This document shows, in pieces, positions 33,756-43,054 of a DNA stretch of 64,000 nt. The notes below the pieces were generated by a model. It was not told the origin of the DNA, did no database searches, and saw only the letters and a program-made list of their open reading frames with translations. A program made the translations under genes and the position numbers. The DNA is taken from the NCBI GenBank assembly GCA_018436725.1, contig JAHDKT010000029.1:62001-126000 (forward strand), read 5' to 3'. The first letter of the stretch is position 1. Every line of letters begins with the position of its first letter. Source of the stretch: Synergistaceae bacterium (GTDB lineage Bacteria; Synergistota; Synergistia; Synergistales; Aminobacteriaceae).

Positions 33756-34366
33756 GACGCTTTGTTTCCGCACTGCTGATCACGTTCGTCGCGCTTGTTT
33801 CCTTTTCGGGCGGACTTTACTTTTTCTTCCCTAGAGACGCCGCGCTTGCCTTTTTCTGGCGGAAGGGAGTGCTTGCCGCCTCACAAAAGGGAGTGACGCT
33901 GGAAACTGCCGCTCTGGGAGTAGAGGGATATCTTCCATTCCGTATCGTTTTTCGAAATGTACGGGTCGCCGCCCCCGTAGCTTCGATGGAAGCGGGGGCA
34001 ATGACCGTCTCTCCGCGTTTCGTCGAAAGCCTGTTTTCTTTTGCTCCGACGGCGGAGATCAACTTCGAGTCGCTATCTTTGAACCTTCCGCTCCCTGGAC
34101 AACCTCCGCTCGTCTTTTCTTCGTATTCTTCTATCGCGAGTTTGCTCTCTTCGGGAGTTCGTCTTGCCGAAATTCGAACTGCGGGAGACTTGCAGGTGGC
34201 AGGGGAAATGACGGTCAACCTTCATACGCTGAAGCTCGACGAGGCGGATATCTCCATCTCCGGCGAACGGACCGCCCTGCTCGAATATGTGAAAACTATG
34301 CTTCCGTTGCAGAGGGAAGCGTCGGGAACATGGACGCTGAAAAGAAAAGGAGGCGAGAACAAGTGA
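33752..34366 (+). CDS. gspN: Type II secretion protein GspN-like
   Basis: 204 residues. A signal-anchor helix (about 5-26) leads a beta-rich periplasmic domain with repeated short strands (VTLETAALGVEGYLPFRIVFRNV), as in GspN, an accessory subunit found only in some systems. Position between gspM and gspC supports the name. The last bases overlap the GTG of gspC. Confidence 0.72.
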   Translation: MRRFVSALLITFVALVSFSGGLYFFFPRDAALAFFWRKGVLAASQKGVTLETAALGVEGYLPFRIVFRNVRVAAPVASMEAGAMTVSPRFVESLFSFAPTAEINFESLSLNLPLPGQPPLVFSSYSSIASLLSSGVRLAEIRTAGDLQVAGEMTVNLHTLKLDEADISISGERTALLEYVKTMLPLQREASGTWTLKRKGGENK

Positions 34367-35295
34367 ACATGAGAGGTCGTTCTTCATTCATGAGACGTCC
34401 TGTTCGTTTTTCATCCCGTCTGAGGATGGAGCGTTTCGGGATCCTCTGTTTCCGATTGACGGCCGTGGCTATTTTTTTCGGGATGTTTGGATATTGGGCT
34501 GCGGCGGCCTTGGGAGAATTTCTTTTCACGGAGGAGTTGCGGGGGACCCGTCGGCTCCTCTCGGTTTCTCCGTCTGCATCCGTTCGTCCCGAAAACGCGG
34601 GAGCGCGCCCTTTGACGTTGAAGGAATTCGTCGGAGGAGATCCTTTTCTGGTTCATGTGCCTCCTGTCGAGGATGAGAGTCGAGAAATTACCGCAGGCGA
34701 GCTGTATGATCTGGAAGGCATTCGTCTTACGGGGACGATTCCGGGGATCTCGGTCTGGATTCAGGAGGAAAAGAAACCGCAGACGATCATCCTGAAAGGG
34801 CAGATGATAAAAGGGTATGAGCTGGCAGCCGTGGAGGATGATCGGATCATCCTCCAAAAGGGGCAGGCAACGTTGACCGTGCTACTGCGCTATAGTGCGA
34901 AGCCCGCAAACGCGAAAACCGCCCCTGCGACAACAACGAGACCGACACAGAGAGCGGTTGCCGCAGCTCGTCCCGGACAGCAAGGCGCGATTTCCAGAGA
35001 GATGGTGAATCAGTTGCTGATGGACCCTCTGGAAGAAATGAAAAAATTCCGGCTCCGTCCGAAGTTCGACGGAGAAATGGCGCAGGGAGTCGAGGTACAG
35101 TGGCTCGACGATAAAAGCATTCTTACCTCTCTCGGAGTGAAAGCCGGAGATGTCGTGCAATCCGTTAACGGGGTGCAGATTCGGAATATGGGGGACATCG
35201 TGAACGTCATCAATTCTCTCATGAGCGGCAACACATTCGATGTTCAGGTTGTCCGGGAAGGAAAACCCGAAATGTTGAACTATAACATTCGATGA
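34363..35295 (+). CDS. gspC: Type II secretion protein GspC with HR and PDZ domains
   Basis: 310 residues from GTG 34363, 9 bases after AAGGAGGCGAG and overlapping the gspN stop. One membrane helix (about 30-52) is followed by an HR domain (about 110-175: YDLEGIRLTGTIPGISVW) that contacts the secretin. An Ala/Thr/Pro linker comes next, and a C-terminal PDZ domain (about 225-305: LGVKAGDVVQSVNGVQIRN) proposed to select substrates. Full-length for the family. Confidence 0.88.
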   Translation: MNMRGRSSFMRRPVRFSSRLRMERFGILCFRLTAVAIFFGMFGYWAAAALGEFLFTEELRGTRRLLSVSPSASVRPENAGARPLTLKEFVGGDPFLVHVPPVEDESREITAGELYDLEGIRLTGTIPGISVWIQEEKKPQTIILKGQMIKGYELAAVEDDRIILQKGQATLTVLLRYSAKPANAKTAPATTTRPTQRAVAAARPGQQGAISREMVNQLLMDPLEEMKKFRLRPKFDGEMAQGVEVQWLDDKSILTSLGVKAGDVVQSVNGVQIRNMGDIVNVINSLMSGNTFDVQVVREGKPEMLNYNIR

Positions 35296-35311
35296 CCGAC
35301 GGGTGGACTTT

Positions 35312-35701
35312 ATGAAGCGAAGAGGTGCGTTTACGCTTCTCGAGGTTATGGTGGCAATTGCAATCCTGGGTCTATCCGCAGCCGGCGGCCTCCGTCTGCT
35401 TACGATCTCCGCCCGATTGCTTGAAGATGTTCGCGCAGAACGTCGCAGTCTTTCGCTGGCGCGTACTCTCTGGTTGACGGCCGCCGCCGGAAAACTGGAT
35501 GAGCACGGGAGAGAGAACGATTTCACCTGGGAAACCAAGTCGTTCACCTTTGAGCGTCAGCCGGATGTGCCGGAAGGATTTTCCTGTCGAAAAGTAGTAC
35601 TCGTTCAAGGGGATACAACTTCGTCGCACTTCAAAAAAGACAATGACGCATTCGTTTTTTACCTGCCGGACATAAAGAATAAAAAGGAGAGAATAGAATG
35701 A
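35312..35701 (+). CDS. gspI: Type II secretion minor pseudopilin, GspI-like
   Basis: 129 residues from ATG 35312. The prepilin N-terminus RRGAFTLLEVMVAIAILGL has Glu at +5, with Ala rather than Gly before the cleavage site, a tolerated but less common residue. The short globular part fits GspI. GTG 35303 is an alternative start. It overlaps the gspD start by four bases. Confidence 0.75.
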   Translation: MKRRGAFTLLEVMVAIAILGLSAAGGLRLLTISARLLEDVRAERRSLSLARTLWLTAAAGKLDEHGRENDFTWETKSFTFERQPDVPEGFSCRKVVLVQGDTTSSHFKKDNDAFVFYLPDIKNKKERIE

Positions 35702-37659
35702 CACGCACCGTTCGATTGCTCGTAGCTTTGGCTGTTATTTTGCTTATTTTTGCGTGTGCGCCTCTTTTCGCCCAGGCGCCCGAAGCGGAAACCTCGGCGG
35801 ACGACGAGTTCGCTCTCCTTGAATCGGCGAGATTGATGCGTGCTTCAGGGAATGTTCGGTTCAATTTCCAGGATGTCGAGATGGTGAAATTCGTCCGTTT
35901 TATGGCCGAACTGCTTCAGGAGAACCTGGTGCTTCCACCCGAAGTAAAAGGCTCTATTTCGGTTATCTCCCCCAAACCCGTGCCTCTAAGAGAAGCGCGT
36001 CAGGTGCTGCTCTCCGTGCTTGAGATGAATGGTTATACCCTTCAATCCGTAGGACAGTTCAGTAAAATTATACCTCTTCAACCTGGAGCTTCAGCTGAGA
36101 GCGACGTAAGAAGTGGCAGGATAGGACCTGGAGAAGGGGAACAAACGGTTTCGCAAGTTGTCCCGCTAAACTACGTGACGGCGGACTTTATTATTCAAGC
36201 AGTGATTCAAGCCTCTGGAAAGACCGTCGCCGTGCAGTCCGTAGGAAGGGGAAACGACATCCTGCTTACGGGACGGGCCACTGATGTAAACAGAGCAGTA
36301 AGCGTCGTTCAAGCGCTTGACAGACCGGATAAGATTTTCAATTCGCGAACCGTGAAGATCCAGTACGCCGCCCCCGAAATGATCGCAGGGCATGTGTCCG
36401 AACTCGCCAAAATTCCGGGGAGTCCGGTCTTCGGTCTGGCCGTGGTTCCCGACATACCCGGCAGACAGATCGTTCTCGCCGGCGAAGAGCGGGAAATGCG
36501 TCAGGCATTGAAGATCATCGCCGAGCTGGACGTTGTGCCGAAGGCAGGGGAACTGCATATCTATCAATTGCAGAATGCGGACGCCAATGTAGTGGCGGAG
36601 CAGCTGACCAAAATTCTTACAGCGCAGGCAGCTACGGGAAAACTCGTTGCGTCCGTCGTACCCGATATTCCCTCGAACAGTCTTATAATTGCCGCATCGC
36701 CGACGAACTTCCAGGCGATGGCGGAGATCATCAAAACTATCGATACACTTCCCAGGCAGGTTCTTATACGCGGACTCATCGCAGAGGTCAACCTGACGAA
36801 ACTTGATAACGCGGGTATAGACTGGGCCACTTGGGGCGGTACGGTCGCAGGAGACGCCGTCATCGCCGGGCAGATGAACATGGGCGGAGCCGTCCCCGGT
36901 ACGATCATCGACTGGTTCAGGGAGCTTTCCCAGACGCAGGAGCAGTATCGGACGGGTACGGACTCGCAGGGTAATCCCACATACGGCCTGAAAACGACGC
37001 ACAAGGGCATGGGGCTCGTGTACGCGTACCTTGACTTGCTGAAGAAGTTCGATGCGATCAACGTGCTCTCGATGCCCCGCCTCATGTGCACGAACAACCT
37101 TCCAAGCGAGCTTCAGGTGGGGCAGGTCATTCCGCAGCTCAAAGGGAAGCTCTCCGATGTCAGCAGCGCGAGTTCGGTACAGAGCAGCTACGAATACAAG
37201 GATACAGGACTCATATTGAATGTGACCCCGTCGATCAGAAGCGGCAATCTTGTCGCGCTCGACGTTGAACAGATCGTTGAAGAGGTTCTCACCGCGATGA
37301 CCTCCGAGACTCCGGTGACTTCGAAGAGAAAGATAAAGACGAACGTCATGGTCGCTTCGGGCAACACCCTCATCCTCGGGGGCCTTATCAAGGAGGCGGA
37401 AAAGAGCATCAAGAGCCGCGTCCCCGGTCTTTCCTACATACCGCTCGTCGGAGGTCTCTTCTCCCGCTCCGTGAAGCAGCGGGAGAAGATCGAACTGATG
37501 ATTTTCCTCACTCCGTACATCCTCGAGACCCCGCAGGAAGCCGAAGAGATGACCCGCGAGATCATCGCAGGGGAACATGGCCCGAGCGCGCCGGAGAAAA
37601 GTTTATGGGAGCGGATGGAGAAAGAGTACCGCGACTCTGTGAAGAAGCAGTCCAAGTGA
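35698..37659 (+). CDS. gspD: Type II secretion secretin GspD
   Basis: 653 residues. Signal peptide (about 1-25), then N0 (about 45-130), N1/N2/N3 ring domains (about 150-370) and the secretin barrel domain (about 380-620), with VTPSIRSGNLVALDVEQ and VASGNTLILGGLIKE typical. It forms the outer-membrane gate, which implies a diderm envelope. No pilotin (GspS) gene and no obvious C-terminal S-domain are seen. Confidence 0.95.
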   Translation: MTRTVRLLVALAVILLIFACAPLFAQAPEAETSADDEFALLESARLMRASGNVRFNFQDVEMVKFVRFMAELLQENLVLPPEVKGSISVISPKPVPLREARQVLLSVLEMNGYTLQSVGQFSKIIPLQPGASAESDVRSGRIGPGEGEQTVSQVVPLNYVTADFIIQAVIQASGKTVAVQSVGRGNDILLTGRATDVNRAVSVVQALDRPDKIFNSRTVKIQYAAPEMIAGHVSELAKIPGSPVFGLAVVPDIPGRQIVLAGEEREMRQALKIIAELDVVPKAGELHIYQLQNADANVVAEQLTKILTAQAATGKLVASVVPDIPSNSLIIAASPTNFQAMAEIIKTIDTLPRQVLIRGLIAEVNLTKLDNAGIDWATWGGTVAGDAVIAGQMNMGGAVPGTIIDWFRELSQTQEQYRTGTDSQGNPTYGLKTTHKGMGLVYAYLDLLKKFDAINVLSMPRLMCTNNLPSELQVGQVIPQLKGKLSDVSSASSVQSSYEYKDTGLILNVTPSIRSGNLVALDVEQIVEEVLTAMTSETPVTSKRKIKTNVMVASGNTLILGGLIKEAEKSIKSRVPGLSYIPLVGGLFSRSVKQREKIELMIFLTPYILETPQEAEEMTREIIAGEHGPSAPEKSLWERMEKEYRDSVKKQSK

Positions 37660-37676
37660 CGGAAGGTGGAGAAGCA

Positions 37677-39188
37677 TTGACTATCGCGAAACTCCCGGAT
37701 GTTGAGCAGATAGCGCCTCTGATTAGAGGGAAAGTAAGCCTCGACGCACTGAAGGCCGCCGGCATCCTTCCTCTTCGGGAGGACGAGGAGCGCATCGTCG
37801 TGGGGCTCTCTTCGCTGGAGGCGTTCCCGAATGCGCAGGTGCTGGCCGCCTCGTTCGGCAAGGAGGCGGACTGGGAGATTCACTCCCGCGAGTCGATGGA
37901 TGTCGTGCTCGGTCGCCTCTACGATCTTCGCGGAGGCGTGGGCGACGATACGCTCTCCGCGATGACGGGCATCGACGACGACGACGATCTTTTGCGCGAG
38001 GACGTTCAGAGCGACTCTGTGGACGTCCCGGTTATTAAACTGGTGAACGGTCTTTTCCGCGAGGCATTGAAGATCCGCGCTACGGACATCCATGTGGAGC
38101 CGTGCGAAAACGAAGTTCTCATCCGTTTCAGAGTGGACGGAGTGCTTCACGACAGGCTTCGGCTTCCCCGAAATCAGCAAGCGCCTTTGACCAGCCGCAT
38201 CAAGGTCATGGCCAGAATGGACATCGCGGAACGCCTCGCTCCGCAGGATGGGCGCATCGGTATCACCGTCGGCAAACGCGCGGTGGACATCCGCGTCAAC
38301 TCCATTCCGGTGCAGCACGGCGAACGGATAGCCCTTCGAATTCTGGACAAAGGGGCAGGTTTGCTCTCTCTCGAACAGCTGGGCATGGACGCCGTCTCCA
38401 GGGAGGCGATGGAGCGACTCATCCAGACTCCGCACGGGCTCATTCTGTTTACCGGCCCTACCGGGTCGGGAAAGACGACGACGCTGTACGCCATTCTTCA
38501 AGCGCTTGCCAAGCCGACGGTGAACATCATCACCGTCGAAGACCCGATCGAGTACGCCGTCCCCGGCGTCGGCCAGATTCAGGTGAACGAAAAGGCCGGC
38601 GTAACGTTTCCATCGGCCCTTCGCTCCATCCTGAGACAGGACCCCGATATCGTCATGATCGGCGAAATGCGAGACTACGAAACGGCCCATATCGGGGTTC
38701 AGGCCTCCCTGACAGGACATCTGGTGCTTTCGACGCTCCACACCAACGACTCGATCTCCGCAGTCGTACGTCTCATCGACATGGGGATAGAACCCTACCT
38801 TGCTGCGGGATCGCTTCTCGGAGCCATAGCCCAGCGTCTTGTGCGGACCGTCTGCCCGGAATGCGCCGAGCAGTTCGACGCACCTCCGCTTTTCCGGAAG
38901 GAAGGAATCACGAAGGTAACGCGGGGAAGAGGATGCCCCGCGTGCATGGGAACCGGTTTCAAGGGGCGAGTCGGTCTGTACGAGCAGTTTCTTTTGGACG
39001 ACAATCTCCGAGAGGCGGTCGCCTCCAACCTTCCTCAGTCAAGAATACGCGCCGAAGCCCGTAAACACGGTTTTCGCACTCTCTGGGAACTCGGACTCGA
39101 CGCCCTCCGCCAAGGAAGAACCTCACCGGAAGAACTGCTTCGCGTCGTCTCCGCAGGCGAGTTTTCGTCGGACGAAGGGGGAGACTGA
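37677..39188 (+). CDS. gspE: Type II secretion ATPase GspE
   Basis: 503 residues from TTG 37677, 7 bases after AAGGTGG; GTG 37656, overlapping the gspD stop, is the alternative. N1E domain (first about 100 residues), Walker A GPTGSGKTTT, Asp box and Walker B DPDIVMIGEMRD, His box LSTLHTN, and a zinc tetracysteine loop CPECAEQF...CPACMGTG. It powers pseudopilus assembly. Confidence 0.95.
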   Translation: MTIAKLPDVEQIAPLIRGKVSLDALKAAGILPLREDEERIVVGLSSLEAFPNAQVLAASFGKEADWEIHSRESMDVVLGRLYDLRGGVGDDTLSAMTGIDDDDDLLREDVQSDSVDVPVIKLVNGLFREALKIRATDIHVEPCENEVLIRFRVDGVLHDRLRLPRNQQAPLTSRIKVMARMDIAERLAPQDGRIGITVGKRAVDIRVNSIPVQHGERIALRILDKGAGLLSLEQLGMDAVSREAMERLIQTPHGLILFTGPTGSGKTTTLYAILQALAKPTVNIITVEDPIEYAVPGVGQIQVNEKAGVTFPSALRSILRQDPDIVMIGEMRDYETAHIGVQASLTGHLVLSTLHTNDSISAVVRLIDMGIEPYLAAGSLLGAIAQRLVRTVCPECAEQFDAPPLFRKEGITKVTRGRGCPACMGTGFKGRVGLYEQFLLDDNLREAVASNLPQSRIRAEARKHGFRTLWELGLDALRQGRTSPEELLRVVSAGEFSSDEGGD

Positions 39189-39191
39189 TCA

Positions 39192-40343
39192 ATGCCTTCA
39201 TATCGTTACTCCGCGTACGATACTGCGGGCAAGCTCCGCAAGGGGATTATCGACGCTCCGTCGAGCACGAGAGCTGGGGAGCTTCTCGCAGATCAGAACC
39301 TGGTCGCGGTTGAGATCATCGAAGGGGCGGCCGAATCGGTAAGAAAAGGCAAAGTTTTCGGCCTTGCGTATCACTCTCTTTTCTGCAAAGGTCTCGCTTC
39401 CTACCTCAACAGGGGAGTTCCGCTTGCGGAGGCCCTGCGTTTTCTCAGCCGTCACTCTTCGGATCGTCGTGTCGCAGCGGCCTGCCTCCACCTGCATGAG
39501 AGCGTGCAGGCGGGGAAACGTCTCTCCGGGGCCTTGGAGGAGACCGGTCTTTTCCGTGACGATCTCGTTCGCATCGTCGATTCCGGAGAACGCACATCTG
39601 CCTTGAGCGGAGTTCTCGACCAAGTGGCCAAGCAGTACGCGATGGAAGACAAACAGCGGCGGAAGATCCGTTCCGCTCTCACTTATCCCGTCGCTATGAC
39701 TGTTATCGGCGTCGGCGTCGTCGTCTTTCTGTTGACGTACGTCGTCCCGAAACTGACGGAGCTTTTTACGGATATGGGGCATCAGTTGCCTCTTCCTACG
39801 CGTATGTTGCTGGCGATAACCGGATTCCTTCGCTCATGGGGAATACCGTTGCTTCTCGCGCTCCTTCTCCTTTTTTTCTATGTACGGCGCAGGAAGAAGA
39901 AGTTCGCACTCCCGTTCTTCCGGAGGGTACGCGAGAACATCACTCTTTCTCTTGTGATGTCCCATCTAGGTACCCTGCTTTCGGCGGGAATCCCTTTGGT
40001 TCAGGCGTTGAACATGGCCGCTTCGATGGATTCCAACTCCGCCCGATGGCAGGAGACCGCCCGTCTTGTCAAAGAGGGTTTCCGATTCGACCGGGCGCTT
40101 GAAAAACAGGGCGCTTTCTCCGAAGAGGTGATCTATATCCTTCGGATCGGAGAGATGGGCGGCGATCTACCGGGGGCGATCAAGCAGGTCTCAGAAATGA
40201 ATTGGGAGGAAGCGCTCGAAAGCATGGAACGTCTTTCTACTCTGGCGGAGCCGATACTGGTGCTTTTTTTGGGCTTCTCCGTAGGTTTTGTTGTGCTCGC
40301 GATATTGCTTCCAATATTCGAGCTGTCCAGCCTGGCCGGTTAG
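39192..40343 (+). CDS. gspF: Type II secretion inner-membrane platform protein GspF
   Basis: 383 residues with two repeated T2SSF domains (about 55-180 and 255-380) and three membrane helices. KQRRKIRSALTYPVAM and GEMGGDLPGAIKQV are typical. It is the rotor or platform on which GspG is assembled. Three bases separate it from gspE. Confidence 0.94.
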   Translation: MPSYRYSAYDTAGKLRKGIIDAPSSTRAGELLADQNLVAVEIIEGAAESVRKGKVFGLAYHSLFCKGLASYLNRGVPLAEALRFLSRHSSDRRVAAACLHLHESVQAGKRLSGALEETGLFRDDLVRIVDSGERTSALSGVLDQVAKQYAMEDKQRRKIRSALTYPVAMTVIGVGVVVFLLTYVVPKLTELFTDMGHQLPLPTRMLLAITGFLRSWGIPLLLALLLLFFYVRRRKKKFALPFFRRVRENITLSLVMSHLGTLLSAGIPLVQALNMAASMDSNSARWQETARLVKEGFRFDRALEKQGAFSEEVIYILRIGEMGGDLPGAIKQVSEMNWEEALESMERLSTLAEPILVLFLGFSVGFVVLAILLPIFELSSLAG

Positions 40344-40379
40344 AATGAATTTTTCGTAAAGGAAATGGAGGAAGAAAAC

Positions 40380-40817
40380 ATGAAATTTCGTTTCGGAAGC
40401 ACACGGAGAAAAGGGTTCACCCTCGTCGAAGTACTCGTGGTCGTCGTCATCCTTGGTCTTCTCGCCGCCCTCGTGGCCCCCAGGGTAGTCGGGCAGGGAG
40501 AAGAGGCGAAGCGGACCGCGGCCTCGGTGCAGATCCGAGAGATCGAGCAGGCTTTGGAAATGTACAGGCTCGATAACAGCATGTACCCCACGACGGCGCA
40601 GGGGATTGAAGCTCTTGTGAACAAACCCTCTACGCCGCCCGAACCGCGCCGGTACCGTCAGGGCGGGTATATACGACGACTTCCCGTCGATCCGTGGGGA
40701 AATCCGTACGTGTACCGCATGCCCGGCGATCATTCGGAATTCGATCTCTTCTCGAAAGGACCCGACGGAGAAGAAGGCGGCGAGGGCGCAGGGAAGGATA
40801 TCGTCAACTGGGAGTAG
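40380..40817 (+). CDS. gspG: Type II secretion major pseudopilin GspG
   Basis: 145 residues from ATG 40380, 9 bases after GGAGG; the ATG at 40365 overlaps that ribosome site. Prepilin cleavage site RRKGFTLVEVLVVVVILG with Glu at +5, and the diagnostic core PTTAQGIEALVN, DPWGNPYVYR and DLFSKGPDGEEGG with calcium-site residues. It is the main subunit of the pseudopilus and the last gene of the operon. No prepilin peptidase gene lies in the window. Confidence 0.95.
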   Translation: MKFRFGSTRRKGFTLVEVLVVVVILGLLAALVAPRVVGQGEEAKRTAASVQIREIEQALEMYRLDNSMYPTTAQGIEALVNKPSTPPEPRRYRQGGYIRRLPVDPWGNPYVYRMPGDHSEFDLFSKGPDGEEGGEGAGKDIVNWE

Positions 40818-40850
40818 ACGCCTCCTACTTCCGAACATTTAGCCGAGCAG

Positions 40851-40882
40851 GTCGCCTCCTTTAGATGAGGCGACTTTTTCTT
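40851..40882 (+). terminator. Terminator of the type II secretion operon
   Basis: A perfect 8-bp stem GTCGCCTC (40851-40858) with GAGGCGAC (40867-40874), followed by TTTTTCTT. Confidence 0.9.
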
Positions 40883-40901
40883 AATCTCCTTGCGTACGAT
40901 G

Positions 40902-40929
40902 TTCAACTCCTCGGGAAGTGTGATAGAAT
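40902..40929 (+). promoter_or_regulatory. Promoter of the osmC-like gene
   Basis: TTCAAC (40902-40907), a 16-base spacer, and an extended -10 TGATAGAAT ending at 40929. Confidence 0.55.
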
Positions 40930-41013
40930 GTTTCATCGTTATCCGTGTATTTTCGATGCTCGACGCTGTAATTTCAACATTTCTCATGCTTTTTACAAGA
41001 TCGGGGGGCGCAA

Positions 41014-41412
41014 ATGAGTACGATGAGAGTTACGACAAGGGTTCGACGGGATGATCAGGCTGTTGTGACCGAAGCCCGGGGATACGAGCTTGTCATGGAT
41101 CAGTCGAAGAAAAACGGCGGTTTGGAAAATACGTTGAAACCTATGGAGGTACTGCTCGCTGCACTCGGAGGGTGCATCACCATGGTCGCCAAGGGACAGG
41201 CGGCGCTCAAAGGAGTCGACATCCGCGAAATCTCGCTGAACATCGAAGGGGAGTACGATTCCGACGGTTTCTCGGCGATCGCGATTCGGGCGAACGTAGC
41301 GTCTTCCTCGTCGAAAGAAGCGATAGAGGAGTTTCTTCACCATGTGGAGAGCGTCTGTCCGGTAAGCAACTCTCTGAAAGCACACATTTCGATGGAGGTG
41401 GTGCTCGAATAG
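41014..41412 (+). CDS. OsmC family protein (YhfA-like peroxide/thiol reductase fold)
   Basis: 132 residues. The two family Cys are present, in LAALGGCITMVAK and ESVCPVSNSL, so a peroxidase- or thiol-type activity on organic hydroperoxides is possible. It is cytoplasmic and has its own promoter. It lies in a region rich in redox-repair genes (MsrA, EFR1), although these are not in one transcript. Confidence 0.88.
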   Translation: MSTMRVTTRVRRDDQAVVTEARGYELVMDQSKKNGGLENTLKPMEVLLAALGGCITMVAKGQAALKGVDIREISLNIEGEYDSDGFSAIAIRANVASSSSKEAIEEFLHHVESVCPVSNSLKAHISMEVVLE

Positions 41413-41505
41413 AAAATCCCGACATGAAGATGCCGTTTCCGCGAGAGACGGAGTGCGCACGCCCTTTCCGAGAGTGAAATTTTTGGATGAAACAGGAGGG
41501 ATAGT

Positions 41506-42771
41506 ATGGCTTTTCTAGAAAATTTCGGTCTGACCAACGCCACGGACATCACCACGGGAATGCTGATGCTTATAATGATCGCATACGCTCTTGGAGACAT
41601 TATCTCCTACAAGACGAAGGCAGTCTTCTCCATGATCTTCGTCACGGGATTCATCTTTCTCATAGGCTTCTGGATCGGGTTTCCCAAGAACATCTTCCAG
41701 GCCACCGGCGCCTTCGCATACGCCGCTGTGAGCCTTCCGTTCATCCTCGTCCACATGGGAACCCTGATGAAGCTGAAAGACATCAAGCAGGAGTGGAAGA
41801 CTGTGATCATCGCCTTCACAGGGCTTGTCGGCCTCTCGCTCGGTCTTTTCTTCATAGCGGGCCCCATCATCGGCAGAGAGATGTCACTTACCGCAGCCGG
41901 TCCCATTTCCGGAGGTATCGTCGCGACCATCATCGTATCGGAAGCGGCGAAGAAAGTCGGGCTTGAGCATCTTGCAGTCTTTGCCACTTTGTTGCTTGTT
42001 CTGCAGAACTTTGTGGGACTTCCCATCGCCTCGCTCTGCCTGAAATCGGAAACAAAACGCCTTCTGGAAAAATTCCGCAAAGGCGAAGCCGAAGGAACGG
42101 CCGCCGCATCCGCCGCGAAGAGCGACCCGGAGACCCCAAGCCTGAGAATATTCCCCGCCCTCCCCAGACCGTTGCAGACCCCTTTCGTCCTTCTCGCGAA
42201 GACGGCCATCGTCTCCTGGATAGCGCTTTTCGCAGCGCAGCATTACAACGCCATGGTTATCGAGGCGGGAATGTCCTATCTGCAGATCCATAAATTCGTC
42301 ATCGCGCTCATCATGGGCATTCTCTTTTACGAAACCGGTTTTCTTGAGCACAAGGTCCTCGATAAAGCCAACGCCATGGGGTACGCCATGTTCTTCTGCC
42401 TCATCTTCGTCTTCGTCAGCCTTCCCCAGGCAACCCCGGAACTTGTCCGTTCGTTGGTATTTCCCGTCGTTCTTTCCTTCGGCATCGCGCTTGTCGGAAT
42501 CGTCGGATCGACGTTCTTCACGTCGAAGCTCCTGGGGTATACGTGGGCGATGGCTACCGCCATCGGAGTTACCTGCCTTTTCGGTTTCCCGGCGACTTTC
42601 ATCATCACCGACGAGGTAACCACTGCCGGATGCTCCAACGCGCAGGAGAAAGAGTTCTGCATGAGCCATCTTCTTCCGAAGATGCTCGTCGGCGGGTTTA
42701 CCACGGTCACCATCGGATCGGTCATCCTTGCCGGGTACCTCGGTCAATTTATCGAGGCTCTGGCGAAGTAG
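41506..42771 (+). CDS. Polytopic secondary transporter, GltS-like (substrate unknown)
   Basis: 421 residues with about ten to twelve membrane helices in two halves separated by a cytoplasmic loop (about 185-222, Lys/Glu/Ala-rich). A Gly-rich re-entrant-like segment, GPISGGIVATIIVSEAAKK, occurs in the first half and GFPATFIITDEVTTAGC in the second, an arrangement like the glutamate:sodium symporters (ESS/GltS). The strict GltS signature is not seen, so transport of glutamate is only a suggestion. Confidence 0.65.
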   Translation: MAFLENFGLTNATDITTGMLMLIMIAYALGDIISYKTKAVFSMIFVTGFIFLIGFWIGFPKNIFQATGAFAYAAVSLPFILVHMGTLMKLKDIKQEWKTVIIAFTGLVGLSLGLFFIAGPIIGREMSLTAAGPISGGIVATIIVSEAAKKVGLEHLAVFATLLLVLQNFVGLPIASLCLKSETKRLLEKFRKGEAEGTAAASAAKSDPETPSLRIFPALPRPLQTPFVLLAKTAIVSWIALFAAQHYNAMVIEAGMSYLQIHKFVIALIMGILFYETGFLEHKVLDKANAMGYAMFFCLIFVFVSLPQATPELVRSLVFPVVLSFGIALVGIVGSTFFTSKLLGYTWAMATAIGVTCLFGFPATFIITDEVTTAGCSNAQEKEFCMSHLLPKMLVGGFTTVTIGSVILAGYLGQFIEALAK

Positions 42772-42883
42772 ACCGTACGCTCTCGAAGGAGCTGTTTTTT
42801 TCTCGGGCGGAAGCTCACGCACTCGAGTGCGGCGGCCGAGTGTGTTCTTTTCTACCGAGGGCTTCTTTACGAAGCGGCATGAG

Positions 42884-42935
42884 AGCCGTACAGAGGGCCG
42901 GGAATCCGCCACTGTACGGCTTTTCCGTCTTTTCT
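42884..42935 (+). terminator. Terminator after the GltS-like gene
   Basis: A perfect 10-bp stem AGCCGTACAG (42884-42893) with CTGTACGGCT (42912-42921), an 18-base loop and a T-rich tail (TTTCCGTCTTTT). Confidence 0.75.
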
Positions 42936-42986
42936 GAAGTTGCGGGCGCGTATTGTCCGCCGCCCTTGCTGCGAACGGGGAAAGTG

Positions 42987-43017
42987 CGTATCATTACGAT
43001 ACGGTCTTTCGACCGTA
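42987..43017 (+). promoter_or_regulatory. Two overlapping dyads upstream of mliC
   Basis: CGTATC (42987-42992) with GATACG (42998-43003), and TACGGTC (43000-43006) with GACCGTA (43011-43017). They share 43000-43003, so only one hairpin can form in RNA at a time. An operator or 5'-UTR switch is possible. Confidence 0.35.
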
Positions 43018-43054
43018 CGGAGGTATCTCTTACGGGGGAGAAGGAGGGGTATTC

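Noticed and set aside
42812..42826. Palindrome around GCACTCGAGTGC downstream of the GltS-like gene
   Set aside because: No promoter or other context; could be chance or part of the 3' untranslated region.
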